Under the pieces are notes generated by a model, which was given only the letters and a program-made list of their open reading frames with translations, ran no database searches and was not told where the DNA came from. The position numbers were made by a program, and so were the translations under genes. A stretch of DNA of 64,000 nt from an uncultured Opitutia bacterium. GTDB taxonomy: Bacteria; Verrucomicrobiota; Verrucomicrobiia; Opitutales; Opitutaceae. Positions 16,332-25,428 of the stretch are shown piece after piece (within the stretch, counting starts at the first letter, position 1; every line of letters starts with the position of its first letter). Location: assembly GCA_903839035.1 (NCBI GenBank), contig CAIMAQ010000024.1, positions 1-64,000 on the forward strand, given 5' to 3'.

Positions 16332-18419
16332 ATGGGATCCCGCCTGAAAAACCACCACGTCATCCTGCTGGCCGGGGTCATCCTCGTGGCCGGGCTGCTG
16401 GCGCGCCGCTGGCTGGGGCCGATCTGGCTCGGGGGCGGGTTGCCTCTCGCGGTCTTATTTCTCTACCGCCGGCAAAACCGGCTGAACGAGACCATCCTCC
16501 ATCTCGCCGGCGCCGTGGAGCAAAGCCGGCCCGCGGTCATCATTTTCAATCCCGCGGGGATCATCGAGTATGTGAACCAGGCCGGCTGCGAGCTGACCGG
16601 CTTCGGGCGCCGCGAGTTGATCGGGCGCAACTGGCGCGATCTCCAGCTGACCGAGCCGGGCGTGCCGCCGGCGCTGGCCGCGGAGCTGGCGGCCACGATC
16701 CGCGCCGGCCACGGCTGGCGTGGCGACTGGATCCGGCGCCGCGCGGACGGCACCCTGTACCCGCTGCGCGGGACGTTTGCGCCGGTGCGGGGGAGTGATG
16801 GCCAGCCCGCGTGTTTTGTCGCCTCGTTCGAGGACCTGAGCGAGAGCCGGAAAATGAGCGCCCTGCTGGTGGACGCGCAGGAACGCGCCGATTCAGGGGC
16901 GGAGGCGAAGAAGCAGTTCCTGGCGACGATGAGCCACGAGGTGCGCACGCCACTCAACGGCATCCTCGGTTTCACCAGCCTGCTGCGCGAAACGCCGCTC
17001 ACGCCGGACCAGGCTGAGTATGTTGAGACCATCCAGCTGAGCGGCGAGGCGTTGATCCAGTTGACGGATGGCATCCTGGATTTTGCCCGCATGGAATCCG
17101 GCAAGTTCGAGCTCGATCCACTGCCGTGCGCGCCACGGGAAATCGTGGAGGACGCGCTGGACCTGGTCGCCGCCAAGGCCGCGGCCAAGAACGTGGAATT
17201 GCTGCACTGGGTGGATGACACCGTGCCGGCCGTCATCCTTGCCGACGGCAACCGCCTCCGGCAGGTGCTGGTCAACCTGCTGAACAACGCCGTGATTTTC
17301 ACCGCGCAGGGCGAGGTGGAGGTGCGCGTGAGTGTGGAGCCCGGCCCCGAGCCGCGCGACCGCGCACAACTGGTGTTTTATGTCCGCGACACCGGCATCG
17401 GCATCGCCCCGGACCAGCATTCGCAGCTGTTTCAGCCCTTCAGCCAGATTGACCACGCGCTGACGCGCCGCCACGGCGGCACCGGGCTCGGCCTCGCGAT
17501 CTGCAAGAACATCGTGGAACTCATGGGGGGGAAGATTCAGCTCAAGAGCGCGCTCGGGGTGGGTTCGACATTTTCCTTCACCCTCCCGCTGGAGCCGCTC
17601 GAAGTGGGCGGTGAGCCCCAGTTTGTCCCGCCGCTCGAGTCCCTCAGCCTCGCGATCGCGGCGCCCCCCGGTTCGCTGCGCGCGGAGCTGATGCGCCTCG
17701 GCAAACGGTTTGGCTCGAAGCTGGTGCCCACCTCCCCGGAGTTGCTAGGCCAGACGACGGGCTGGGATGTCGCGCTGATGGACGTGAGCCCGGCGTACGC
17801 CACCGAACTGGCGGCGTTGTCCGAGCCCCGGCCCGGGCTGCCGCCGGAGCGGATTTTCGGCCTCGTGCCCCTGTCGCTGCCGAGTGCACAGCGCGCGGCG
17901 CTGCGCACGCATTTCCGGCTGCTGATCAACAAACCCGTCCACCAGGACGCCCTCCGCGGGCTGCTGCCGGCGCTGCGCGACGCGTCGACGCTGAAGGACC
18001 AGCAGCAGGACCCGATCGAACTGAACGTGCTGCTCATCGACGATGATCCGGTGAACCAGATGCTGATGCAGAAGCAGCTCAGCAGCCTGGGCTGCCACTG
18101 GACGAAGGCGGAGAACAGCCGGGTGGGGTTGGAGGAACTCGCCCGCGGGAAGTACGATTTTGTGCTGATGGACCTCCACATGCCCGAGGTGGATGGCGTG
18201 ACCGCCATCAAGCAGATCCGCGCCGGGCTGGCCGGCGGGGCGATGAAGAACGTCTGGATCGCCGCCCTGACCGCCGACGCGCGCACCACGTTGCGGGAGC
18301 AGGTGCTTGCCCTCGGGGCCAACGATTACCTGATCAAGCCGGTGACCATGCCCGAGCTGCGCATCGCGCTGGGCAAGTTCACGATGGCGCGCCGGGGCCA
18401 GGATACCCGTCCAGTGTGA
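16332..18419 (+). CDS. Hybrid sensor histidine kinase with PAS and receiver domains
   Basis: 695 residues. Two N-terminal hydrophobic helices (HVILLAGVILVAGLLA and GGGLPLAVLFLY) form a minimal membrane anchor, followed by a PAS domain (~55-170; SRPAVIIFNPAGIIEYVNQA). The HisKA domain carries H202 in FLATMSHEVRTPLNGILGF, and the ATPase domain has an N-box LVNLLNNAV, DTGIGI and GGTGLGLAICK. A degenerate receiver-like segment (~440-550, no clear phospho-acceptor) precedes an intact receiver (VLLIDDDPVNQ ... VLMDLHMPEVDG). The signal and target are unknown. It appears monocistronic. Confidence 0.92.
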   Translation: MGSRLKNHHVILLAGVILVAGLLARRWLGPIWLGGGLPLAVLFLYRRQNRLNETILHLAGAVEQSRPAVIIFNPAGIIEYVNQAGCELTGFGRRELIGRNWRDLQLTEPGVPPALAAELAATIRAGHGWRGDWIRRRADGTLYPLRGTFAPVRGSDGQPACFVASFEDLSESRKMSALLVDAQERADSGAEAKKQFLATMSHEVRTPLNGILGFTSLLRETPLTPDQAEYVETIQLSGEALIQLTDGILDFARMESGKFELDPLPCAPREIVEDALDLVAAKAAAKNVELLHWVDDTVPAVILADGNRLRQVLVNLLNNAVIFTAQGEVEVRVSVEPGPEPRDRAQLVFYVRDTGIGIAPDQHSQLFQPFSQIDHALTRRHGGTGLGLAICKNIVELMGGKIQLKSALGVGSTFSFTLPLEPLEVGGEPQFVPPLESLSLAIAAPPGSLRAELMRLGKRFGSKLVPTSPELLGQTTGWDVALMDVSPAYATELAALSEPRPGLPPERIFGLVPLSLPSAQRAALRTHFRLLINKPVHQDALRGLLPALRDASTLKDQQQDPIELNVLLIDDDPVNQMLMQKQLSSLGCHWTKAENSRVGLEELARGKYDFVLMDLHMPEVDGVTAIKQIRAGLAGGAMKNVWIAALTADARTTLREQVLALGANDYLIKPVTMPELRIALGKFTMARRGQDTRPV

Positions 18420-18511
18420 TTGGGTTTCGGGTTTTTACCCGCGAAGGGACGCGAAATTAGCGAATCCGGAAAAGACGCCGGTCGTTTTGACCACGGATTG
18501 AGGCGGGTAAA

Positions 18512-18580
18512 TTTTAACAGGAGGAAACAGAGGCAACGGAGATCGATTACTCTGTCCTCCGTGTAATCCGTGGTAAAAAG
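18512..18580. repeat. Intergenic inverted-repeat element, family 1, copy a
   Basis: The element contains GGAGGAAACAGAG ... CTCTGTCCTCCGTG arms. The same layout (ATTTTAACAGGARGAAAC at the left, CTCTGT and CTCCGT at the right) recurs at 53273-53360. The GC content is visibly lower than in flanking genes. The rest of the 18420-18652 gap shows nothing else I can name. Confidence 0.5.
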
Positions 18581-18652
18581 GGCGCGGTGTTTCGGGCTCG
18601 CGCCAATTCGCTTGGCGGCGGCGGGTGGGTTGCCCACGCTGCGCGGTTTTCC

Positions 18653-19630
18653 ATGACCACCCCCCCTCCCGCGCAACACCACCAGGCCATCTGGATGCTG
18701 CTGCTCGGCAATTTGCTGTGGGGGGTGAGCTTTCCGCTGATCAAGTCGTTGGTGCTCCTGCAGGAGCGGCTCGTGCCCGGCGGCAGCTCCTGGTTCATCA
18801 CGGCCTCGACGATGCTGCCGCGGTTCACCCTCGGGGCGATCGTGCTCGGGCTGATCTGCTTCCGGGCTGTGCGCACGCTAACGCGCAGCGAACTTCGGCA
18901 GGGCCTCGGGCTCGGGCTGTCCGCGCTGGCGGGGATGATTTTCCAGAACGACGGGCTGCAGTTCACCTCGGCCTCCACGTCGGCGTTCCTCACGCAGTTC
19001 TATGCGATCATGATCCCGGCCTGGCTGGCGCTGCGTACGCGGCGGAGTCCGTCGTGGGTCGTGTGGCTGTGCGGGGCGCTCGCGCTGGCGGGCATGGCGG
19101 TGCTGGCGCGGCTCGACTGGCACGATTTGAAACTCGGGCGCGGCGAATGGGAGACCCTGATCAGCTCGGTGTTCTACATGGGCCAGATCCTGTGGCTGGG
19201 GCGGCCGGAGTTTGCGGCCAACCGCGCGCTGCCGGTGACGACGCTGATGTTTGTCGTCCTGGCCACCGGGTCGGGCGTGATGTCGGTCGCGCTGGCGCCG
19301 GCCGGTGCGCCCATGCTGGCGCTGTGGACGGACCCGACCTGGCTGGGCTACACGCTGATCCTGACGGCGGCCTGCACGCTGGCCGCGTTCACGATCATGA
19401 ACAAGTGGCAGCCGTTCATCAGCACGACGGAGGCGGGCCTGCTGTACTGCTCCGAGCCGGTTTTCACGGCACTGTTGGCGCTGTTCCTGCCGGCGTGGTT
19501 TTCTCTCTGGGGCGGGCTGAATTACCGGAATGAAATCCTCGGGGTGAACCTGCTGGTCGGCGGCGGGCTCATCACGCTGGCGAACGTGCTGATCCAGCTG
19601 AAGCCGCGGAACGTGGCGGCTTCCGCATGA
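18653..19630 (+). CDS. EamA/DMT-family transporter
   Basis: A 325-residue inner-membrane protein with ten predicted helices in two EamA repeats (first helix IWMLLLGNLLWGVSFPLIKS; second-repeat ACTLAAFTIMNKWQPFISTT). The motif TSASTSAFLTQFYAIMIP and the terminal STTEAGLLYCSEPVFTALLA are typical DMT sequences. The substrate is not predictable; such proteins export metabolites or amino acids. ATG 18653 is chosen because it starts just before helix 1. It overlaps the next DMT gene by 4 bp. Confidence 0.9.
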   Translation: MTTPPPAQHHQAIWMLLLGNLLWGVSFPLIKSLVLLQERLVPGGSSWFITASTMLPRFTLGAIVLGLICFRAVRTLTRSELRQGLGLGLSALAGMIFQNDGLQFTSASTSAFLTQFYAIMIPAWLALRTRRSPSWVVWLCGALALAGMAVLARLDWHDLKLGRGEWETLISSVFYMGQILWLGRPEFAANRALPVTTLMFVVLATGSGVMSVALAPAGAPMLALWTDPTWLGYTLILTAACTLAAFTIMNKWQPFISTTEAGLLYCSEPVFTALLALFLPAWFSLWGGLNYRNEILGVNLLVGGGLITLANVLIQLKPRNVAASA

Positions 19631-20589
19631 GTGCTTCGTCGCAGCACACCCGCGCGCTGGCTGTGCTGGCCGGGGTCACCGTGATCACGGGGATGAGCTT
19701 TGTGCTCTTCAAAGCGTCGGTGCTGACGCAGCTGCCAGTCAACCCAGGGGAGAGCTCGTGGTTTGTCGCCGCGAGCAATCTCGCGCCACGGTTTATCTTC
19801 GGGGTCCTGTGCCTGGTGGGGTTGTTTCGCGGCCGCGTGCTGCGGCTGACGCGGACGGAGTGGGCGCAGGCGGGGTTCATGGCGGTGACGTCGTTCTGCG
19901 GCTGCATGCTGCAAACGGACGGGCTGCAGCGCACGTCGGCGGCGACCACGGCGTTCCTCACGCAGTTTTATGTGATCCTGATCCCGCTCTGGTGGGCGCT
20001 CGTGCACCGAAAGCGTCCGACGGTGACCGTGCTGCTCGCCGCCCTGCTGGTGCTGGCGGGCGTGGCGGTGCTGGCGCGGGTGGACTGGCAGACATTCCGC
20101 GTGGGCCGCGGCGAGGCGGAAGTGTTGATGTCCACGCTGTTCTTCTCGCTGCTACTCTGCTCGCTGAATTGGCCGGCCTTTGCCAAGAACCGTGCCGAGT
20201 GCAGCACGATGGGCATGTTCTTGATCGAGGGCGTGCTGTTTGCGGTGGTGAGCGGGGCCACCGTGCGCGAGCCGGGACATTTACTGACCCCCTATGCCTC
20301 GCCAGCGTGGCTGGTGCTCATGGTGCTGGCGGCGGTGTTGGGGTCGGCCGGGCCGTTCCTGCTGATGAATTACTGGCAGCGCTTCATCACGACGACGGAG
20401 GCGGGACTGCTCTACAGTTTCAGCCCGGTGCTGGCGGCGGTCACGGAGACCTTCCTGCCCGCACCGCTCTCGCACTGGATCGGCATCGACTACGCGAACC
20501 AGCCGCTGACGGTCTCGCTGATTGCGGGCGGGGCTTTGATCCTGGGTGCGAACGTGGTCATTCAGCTCTGGCCGCAGGAGAAAACGTAA
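19627..20589 (+). CDS. EamA/DMT-family transporter (tandem paralogue)
   Basis: A 320-residue ten-helix protein clearly related to the preceding one (shared TSAATTAFLTQFYVILIP and ITTTEAGLLYSFSPVLAAVT). The ATGA overlap suggests co-translation, and the pair may work as a hetero-oligomer or have arisen by tandem duplication (inference). The substrate is unknown. Confidence 0.9.
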   Translation: MSASSQHTRALAVLAGVTVITGMSFVLFKASVLTQLPVNPGESSWFVAASNLAPRFIFGVLCLVGLFRGRVLRLTRTEWAQAGFMAVTSFCGCMLQTDGLQRTSAATTAFLTQFYVILIPLWWALVHRKRPTVTVLLAALLVLAGVAVLARVDWQTFRVGRGEAEVLMSTLFFSLLLCSLNWPAFAKNRAECSTMGMFLIEGVLFAVVSGATVREPGHLLTPYASPAWLVLMVLAAVLGSAGPFLLMNYWQRFITTTEAGLLYSFSPVLAAVTETFLPAPLSHWIGIDYANQPLTVSLIAGGALILGANVVIQLWPQEKT

Positions 20590-20594
20590 CGGTC

Positions 20595-20685
20595 TGTCAT
20601 TCTGAGCTCAGCAAAGAATCCAGTCCGGGTCCGCCAAGGGCTTCGGCGTAGTCCAATTGGATTCTTCGCTACGCTCAGCATGACA
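20595..20685. repeat. Long imperfect inverted repeat (intergenic hairpin)
   Basis: The left arm begins TGTCATTCTGAGCTCAGC and the right arm (20658-20685) ends CGCTCAGCATGACA. The arms pair over about 28 bp, with AAAGAATCCA against TGGATTCTTC. It lies between a DMT gene and a converging gene and resembles dispersed REP/MITE-like elements. A perfect palindrome GTAACCCATTGGGTTAC follows at 20700-20716. Confidence 0.7.
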
Positions 20686-20724
20686 ATCTTGGGCGGAATG
20701 TAACCCATTGGGTTACACTCTCGA

Positions 20725-20786
20725 CGTGGGTCGGGGTTTATCCCGGACAGATTTTCCCGGATGTCGGGCGTAAAGCCCGACCTACG
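20725..20786. repeat. Intergenic hairpin repeat, family 2, copy a
   Basis: The arms GTCGGGGTTTATCCC and GGGCGTAAAGCCCGACCTAC are nearly the same as those of the element at 22032-22086. The right end overlaps the stop codon of the converging EamA gene. Two copies flank the EamA-DUF1272 gene pair. Confidence 0.75.
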
Positions 20787-21654
20787 ACGATCGTGTCTCC
20801 GCGATCGGAGACGGTGAACGCGGCGTCCGGATTGCCGCGATGGCGCGGAACATGACGGCGCCGAGCACGAGGGTGCCGCCGATGAGTGCGAGCCGGCCGG
20901 GGCGCTCGCCGAAGCACAGCAGGACCCAGAGGGGATTCAGGATGGGCTCAACCACGGGGATGATCACGGCTTCGAGGGCGGTCACGTGTTTGGTGGCTTG
21001 GGCGTAAAAACGATAGGAGAGGCCGAGCTGCACGATACCGAGGAGCAGCAGCAGGAGCCACCCCGACGCCGGCAAAGCGGGGGCGGTGACGATGGCCGGG
21101 AGGCCGATGGCGAACGCGAGGAGGTTGCCGAGGATGATGGATTCGACGGCGGACCCGTCCTTCTGCTTGCGGAGGAGCATCACGCACACGGCGAAACTGA
21201 TGCCGCTGAAGGTGCCGACGAGGTTGCCGAGGACACTGATCCACCGGAGCTCGTTGGCGAAAAACAAGCTCATGCCGCCCAGCGCGACGACGATCGCCCA
21301 CTTGTCGGCGCGCGTCGGACGCTCGTGGAGCAGCCACGCGCCGAGCAGCGCGACCCAGATGGGCGCGGTGTACTGGAGCAGGATGGCGTTGGCGGCGGTG
21401 GTGAGCTTGTTGGCGATGACGAACGTGACCGTGCACGACGCGTAGGCGAGGGCGGCGCCCACCTGCACGCGCGACCAGGTGAATTTCAGGCGGCGGGAGG
21501 TGGCGACCAGGAAGACGGCGGCGATGATCCCGCGCCCGCCCGAGACGGCGAGCGCCGGCCATTCGAGCCCCTTGAGCAGCACGCCGGCAAGACTCCACAG
21601 CAGCGCCGCGATGAGCAACTGGCCGACAGCCCGCGTGTGATCGGGGTTTTTCAC
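20782..21654 (-). CDS. EamA/DMT-family transporter (third)
   Basis: A 290-residue membrane protein with ten helices and two EamA repeats (LLIAALLWSLAGVLLKGLEW; TTAANAILLQYTAPIWVALL; ATKHVTALEAVIIPVVEPIL). It is not a close copy of the two DMT genes upstream. No ATG fits. I chose GTG 21654, which puts helix 1 about ten residues in; a TTG at 21732 preceded by a GGGGTG sequence is the alternative and would overlap the DUF1272 gene by 16 bp. Its last codons lie in a hairpin repeat. Confidence 0.85.
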   Translation of the reverse strand: MKNPDHTRAVGQLLIAALLWSLAGVLLKGLEWPALAVSGGRGIIAAVFLVATSRRLKFTWSRVQVGAALAYASCTVTFVIANKLTTAANAILLQYTAPIWVALLGAWLLHERPTRADKWAIVVALGGMSLFFANELRWISVLGNLVGTFSGISFAVCVMLLRKQKDGSAVESIILGNLLAFAIGLPAIVTAPALPASGWLLLLLLGIVQLGLSYRFYAQATKHVTALEAVIIPVVEPILNPLWVLLCFGERPGRLALIGGTLVLGAVMFRAIAAIRTPRSPSPIAETRSS

Positions 21655-21716
21655 GCCGTAAGCGGATGGCCGGAACCGGTCACGGGCGCACGCTGAAAAT
21701 AGCAAGGCCGAGCGCG

Positions 21717-21965
21717 TTAACGCGTCGGACAAGGTTCACCCCGGACAACGCGCACCTTTGATGCCGGATTCTTCACCAATTTGGCGGCCGGGCGGACCGG
21801 CCGACGGACAAGCTCACCGCCGCAATTGGGACAGACAAAGCGAAGCTTCTGCGAGGCGCATTCGAGGCAGAAGGTGCACTCGAAGGTGCAGATGTAGGCT
21901 TCCGTCGAAGCCGGGGAAATATCCCGGTCGCAGCACTCGCAGTTGGGGCGGAGTTCCAAGGCCAT
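21717..21965 (-). CDS. DUF1272 small zinc-ribbon-like protein
   Basis: An 82-residue cytosolic protein. The Cys-rich segment CECCDRDISP ... CTFECTFCLECA ... FVCPNCGGELVRRP matches DUF1272 and offers at least four CxxC-type pairs for metal binding, followed by a basic tail. Function unknown. It precedes the third DMT gene and may share its transcript. Confidence 0.88.
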   Translation of the reverse strand: MALELRPNCECCDRDISPASTEAYICTFECTFCLECASQKLRFVCPNCGGELVRRPVRPAAKLVKNPASKVRVVRGEPCPTR

Positions 21966-22031
21966 GGGGTTTGAAGCGGTGGCAAGTGTGAGCCAGCCGG
22001 GTGAAAAAACGCGAGTGGCATTCCGGTCGGC

Positions 22032-22086
22032 GTAGGTCGGGGTTTATCCCCGATATTCGGAATATCGGGCATAAAGCCCGACCTAC
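22032..22086. repeat. Intergenic hairpin repeat, family 2, copy b
   Basis: GTAGGTCGGGGTTTATCCC pairs with GGGCATAAAGCCCGACCTAC around a CCGATATT / AATATCGG inner stem, giving a long, nearly perfect hairpin. The first copy is at 20725-20786. It sits between the DUF1272 start and the dsbD stop. Confidence 0.8.
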
Positions 22087-22155
22087 AACGGACATGAGCG
22101 GCAAGACCGTTCTCACAGTTCAACCAAATCGCCACGTGCAGAGCGCACGGCCCGC

Positions 22156-24309
22156 CTATTTCAACGCGTTCAGGACGGTGCCCGGCGTGAGGAGCTCGGG
22201 GAGGATCGTGGGCGCGTCCTGGCCGGGCTTCCAGATGAGGTTGAAGGGGACAGCGCTGCGCTGGTACTTCGCGAGCTCGGCGGTGATCAGCGGGTCCTGG
22301 TTCGTCCAGTCGCCGCGGAGGGTGACGATGTTCAGGGCCTTGAACCGCTTCAGGACCTCGTCGTTGTGGAACACGAGTTTCTTGTTCGCCTGGCAGGTCG
22401 CGCACCAGCGGGCGGTGAAGTCCACGTAGACGATCCGGTTCTCGGCGCGCAGCTTCGCGACGGTCTCGAGGCTCCATTTTTCCCAGACGACCTCGGGCGC
22501 ACCGGAGGCGGACGCGGCGGCGCTTTTGGCGGCGGCGTTCTGCGGCCAGCCGAGCCAGCTGCCCGCGGCGAGCAGCATGAGCAGGCCGATCACGCCGAAA
22601 CGGGCACGTCCGGCGGAGGCGCCGGGGGCATTCCACCGGCCGTAGACCCACACGCCCATCGCGATGAGCACGAGGCCGAACAAAACGTTTTGGAACGTCT
22701 CATCCCCGGTCTGACCGGCGAGCACCCAGATCAGGTAGCCGACCGTGGCGTAGAGCGGGAAGGCCATGAACTGCTTGAACGTTTCCATCCACGCGCCGGG
22801 ACGCGGCAGCACCCGCACGGCGGCCGGGAAAATCGAGAGCAACAGGTAGGGCAGCGACAATCCGACCGCGATGGCAGTGAAGATGGCGAAGGACTCCAGC
22901 GTGGAGAGTGCCAGTGCCGCACCGAGGGCGGGGGCGAGGAAGGGGGCCGAGCAGGGCGTCGCGACGACGGTGGCGAGCACGCCGGTGAAGAACGAGCCGG
23001 CGAGGCCGGACTTGGTCTGGAGTTCGCCGCCGACGGAGGTGGCGCTGAGGCCGATTTCAAACACGCCGCTCATGTTCATGCCGAACACGAGCATCGCGGC
23101 GGCGAGGACGAACACGAAGGCGGGCGACTGCAGCTGGAAGCCCCAGCCGAGATGGCTGCCGCCGGCGCGGAGGATGGCGAGGACGCCCGCGAGGGTCCAA
23201 AACGAGAGCAGCACGCCGAGGGCGAACATCAGGCCGTGCGCGATGACCTTGCTGCGCTCGTGGCCCGACTGGTTGACGAAGCCGAGGATCTTGATGCCGA
23301 GCACCGGGAAGACGCAGGGCATCAGGTTCAGGATCATGCCGCCGACGAGGGCGAGGAGCAGGGTGCCACCGAGGCCGCTGGCCGGCGGAGGGGTCGTGGG
23401 TGACCCGCCCACGTCAGGCACCGGCGAGGCAAGTGGGTTGACGGTGACGGCAGCGGCGCTGGCAGTGAGGGGCGCTTCGACGCGGAGGCCGCGGAGGGAA
23501 CCGTCGGCGAGCCAGCCGGATTCGGAGGTGAGGACGCCGAGGAGTTTCGTCGCGTTCTTCGGCGCGTCGGTCGTGAGGGGGATGGTGACGGTGTAGTGAC
23601 CGCGACCGTCGTCGGTGGCGGTTTGGGCCTGGTCGTAGGCGGTGAGGTTGTCGGCCGAGAAGAAATAAACGTTCTTGGGCAGGTGGACGCGATGCTCCGC
23701 GAAGCCGGGTGACACCGTGATCGTGACGTTTTTGGCATCGCGCGTGGCGGTGACATTCCAGCCGGCCTCGGCGCGGGGCAGGCTGGCAACGTTGGCGCGA
23801 ATCTTTTCGCCCCAGGTGGCGTCGGGCGCGGGTGCAGCGGCGGAGACGGGGAGGGAGAGTTTAACGGTTGCCTCACCGGGGACGCAGAGTTCGTCGCACA
23901 TCAGCCAGTTGGCGTCGGCGGAGAGCTCGACGATGGTGCCGGACTTGAGGTCGGCGGGCGGGGTGATCGTGACCGGGAGGAACAGTTCCGCCTCGTAGCC
24001 GTTGCCGATGATGCCGCCGGAGTTGTCCTTCAGGAGATGGGGAGCGGGCCACTGGATTTCACCGGCGGAGAACCCCGGGGGCAGGTGCCAGGCCAGTGAG
24101 GTGGGCAGGCCGGTGCCGGGGTTGGACCAATAGGTGTGCCAGTGCGGGTCGTGCTCGAAGCGCAGGGCGACCGTGAAGGGCTTGCCGGGCTGAATGGAGG
24201 CGTCAGCGGCGACCAGCGAGGCTTTGACGTGGGACTCCGCGGCCCGGGAGAGCGGGAGCAGCGAGGCAAGGCCGAGGATGCAGAGGCTGAACAGACGGGG
24301 CAATTTCAT
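22156..24309 (-). CDS. dsbD: Thiol:disulfide interchange protein DsbD (ScsB-like)
   Basis: 717 residues carrying electrons from cytosolic thioredoxin to periplasmic thiols. In order: signal peptide (LFSLCILGLASLLPLSRA); periplasmic alpha domain with LMCDELCVPGEATVKL; an eight-helix membrane domain with the redox cysteines in LNLMPCVFPVLGIKIL and VATPCSAPFLAPALG; and a C-terminal thioredoxin-like gamma domain with CATC (VDFTARWCATCQANKKLVF). All three domains are intact. ATG 24309 is chosen because it begins the signal peptide. It would support cytochrome c and copper-protein maturation, useful for the CuA and NirK proteins downstream (inference). Confidence 0.94.
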   Translation of the reverse strand: MKLPRLFSLCILGLASLLPLSRAAESHVKASLVAADASIQPGKPFTVALRFEHDPHWHTYWSNPGTGLPTSLAWHLPPGFSAGEIQWPAPHLLKDNSGGIIGNGYEAELFLPVTITPPADLKSGTIVELSADANWLMCDELCVPGEATVKLSLPVSAAAPAPDATWGEKIRANVASLPRAEAGWNVTATRDAKNVTITVSPGFAEHRVHLPKNVYFFSADNLTAYDQAQTATDDGRGHYTVTIPLTTDAPKNATKLLGVLTSESGWLADGSLRGLRVEAPLTASAAAVTVNPLASPVPDVGGSPTTPPPASGLGGTLLLALVGGMILNLMPCVFPVLGIKILGFVNQSGHERSKVIAHGLMFALGVLLSFWTLAGVLAILRAGGSHLGWGFQLQSPAFVFVLAAAMLVFGMNMSGVFEIGLSATSVGGELQTKSGLAGSFFTGVLATVVATPCSAPFLAPALGAALALSTLESFAIFTAIAVGLSLPYLLLSIFPAAVRVLPRPGAWMETFKQFMAFPLYATVGYLIWVLAGQTGDETFQNVLFGLVLIAMGVWVYGRWNAPGASAGRARFGVIGLLMLLAAGSWLGWPQNAAAKSAAASASGAPEVVWEKWSLETVAKLRAENRIVYVDFTARWCATCQANKKLVFHNDEVLKRFKALNIVTLRGDWTNQDPLITAELAKYQRSAVPFNLIWKPGQDAPTILPELLTPGTVLNALK

Positions 24310-24536
24310 GATGGCGAAGGTTGGAGAGAAGCGGGGGTTAACGCAAAGATTCCCGGCAAAGTCATGCAAGCAGCCAATTGTAAGAGGAAAGTAAGAAGCA
24401 GGGGCTTCCAACCGGGTGATTTTATCCGCGAATGCACGCGAACCTCAGTCGGCGAGTTGGTCATTCTGGGCTTCGCCCGGAATGACCATCCGGGTTCGTG
24501 CTGGTTCGCCACATTGCGCGGTAGAAAAATTACCCT

Positions 24537-25232
24537 TCACGCCCGCCGGGTGATATGCGCGATGAGCAGCGTGTAGAACACGAGCACAAGATCGAAAAGC
24601 GGGAGCTGCAAGGACAGCGGCAGAGCGTAGATCAGGCAGGTGAGCGGCACCCAGAGTCCGAGGTTGGCCAGCAGAGAGGGCAGGATGTGCCGTCGGTACC
24701 ATTGCCCGGCGCGAAAATCCGCCCGCAGCGGCGCCCAGCGGAAACCCGCCGCATGCCAGGCATAGGCCAAGACCGTGACGACCACGGCCCAGATGGGGCA
24801 ATAGACGACCTGGTCGAGGAACACCTTGAGGGCGATCGTCCGCACCTGGGTATCGTTGCCCACGCTCCAGGCAAGAAACCGGTACCAGTAGTCCAGTTCG
24901 AATCCCTTGGCGGCCCAGAACAGGGTGAAGAACACAAAACTTTTCCATGTGTAACCGGCGCGCGTCGCCGGGTTGAGGCGGAGGTAGACGAACGGAAGGA
25001 CCCCGCCGCAGAGGGCAGTTGCGAGGACCGGGAACAACAGACCGGTTCGTCCGCGCAGCGCGGTCAGTTGCTCGAATACTGCGCGGGTCGGCGGGTGCCC
25101 GTAGTACGCCAGCACCAGCGCCAGGGCGACTGACTGCAAGATGATGCCGGGAACGAGATTGGCACGCGCCGCCCGCAGCCCGGCGCGCCCCGGGGCCTCA
25201 TGAGGAGTCAAAGCAGGCGAATTTTCAGACAT
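24537..25232 (-). CDS. Mpv17/PMP22-like membrane protein
   Basis: A 231-residue membrane protein with about five hydrophobic segments. Residues around YWYRFLAWSVG and KVFLDQVVYCPIWAV match the WYxxL ... K-x-x-x-DQ-x-x-x-x-P signature of the Mpv17/PMP22 family known mainly from mitochondria and peroxisomes. The C-terminal region has the NLGLWVP-type segment expected after it. I assign it by motif only; a search is needed. ATG 25232 was chosen over a frame opening at 25310 because the latter adds only a non-hydrophobic tail. Confidence 0.65.
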   Translation of the reverse strand: MSENSPALTPHEAPGRAGLRAARANLVPGIILQSVALALVLAYYGHPPTRAVFEQLTALRGRTGLLFPVLATALCGGVLPFVYLRLNPATRAGYTWKSFVFFTLFWAAKGFELDYWYRFLAWSVGNDTQVRTIALKVFLDQVVYCPIWAVVVTVLAYAWHAAGFRWAPLRADFRAGQWYRRHILPSLLANLGLWVPLTCLIYALPLSLQLPLFDLVLVFYTLLIAHITRRA

Positions 25233-25428
25233 GAACTGGTCAGGATGAGGAAAGCTGGCGGGGCACGCCAGAGTGTTTTGCCCGCGATCCCCGGTGGCAC
25301 CCCCCGCCACCTCCGTACGCTTTGGACTTTGTAAGGCAATACGTTCCCCTCAGGCCGTGGGTCGGTTCCGCTGGGCCCGTGGCAATCTCATTGCCGGCCG
25401 TGGGTCGGCGCGCCAAGGCTCCGCGGTC

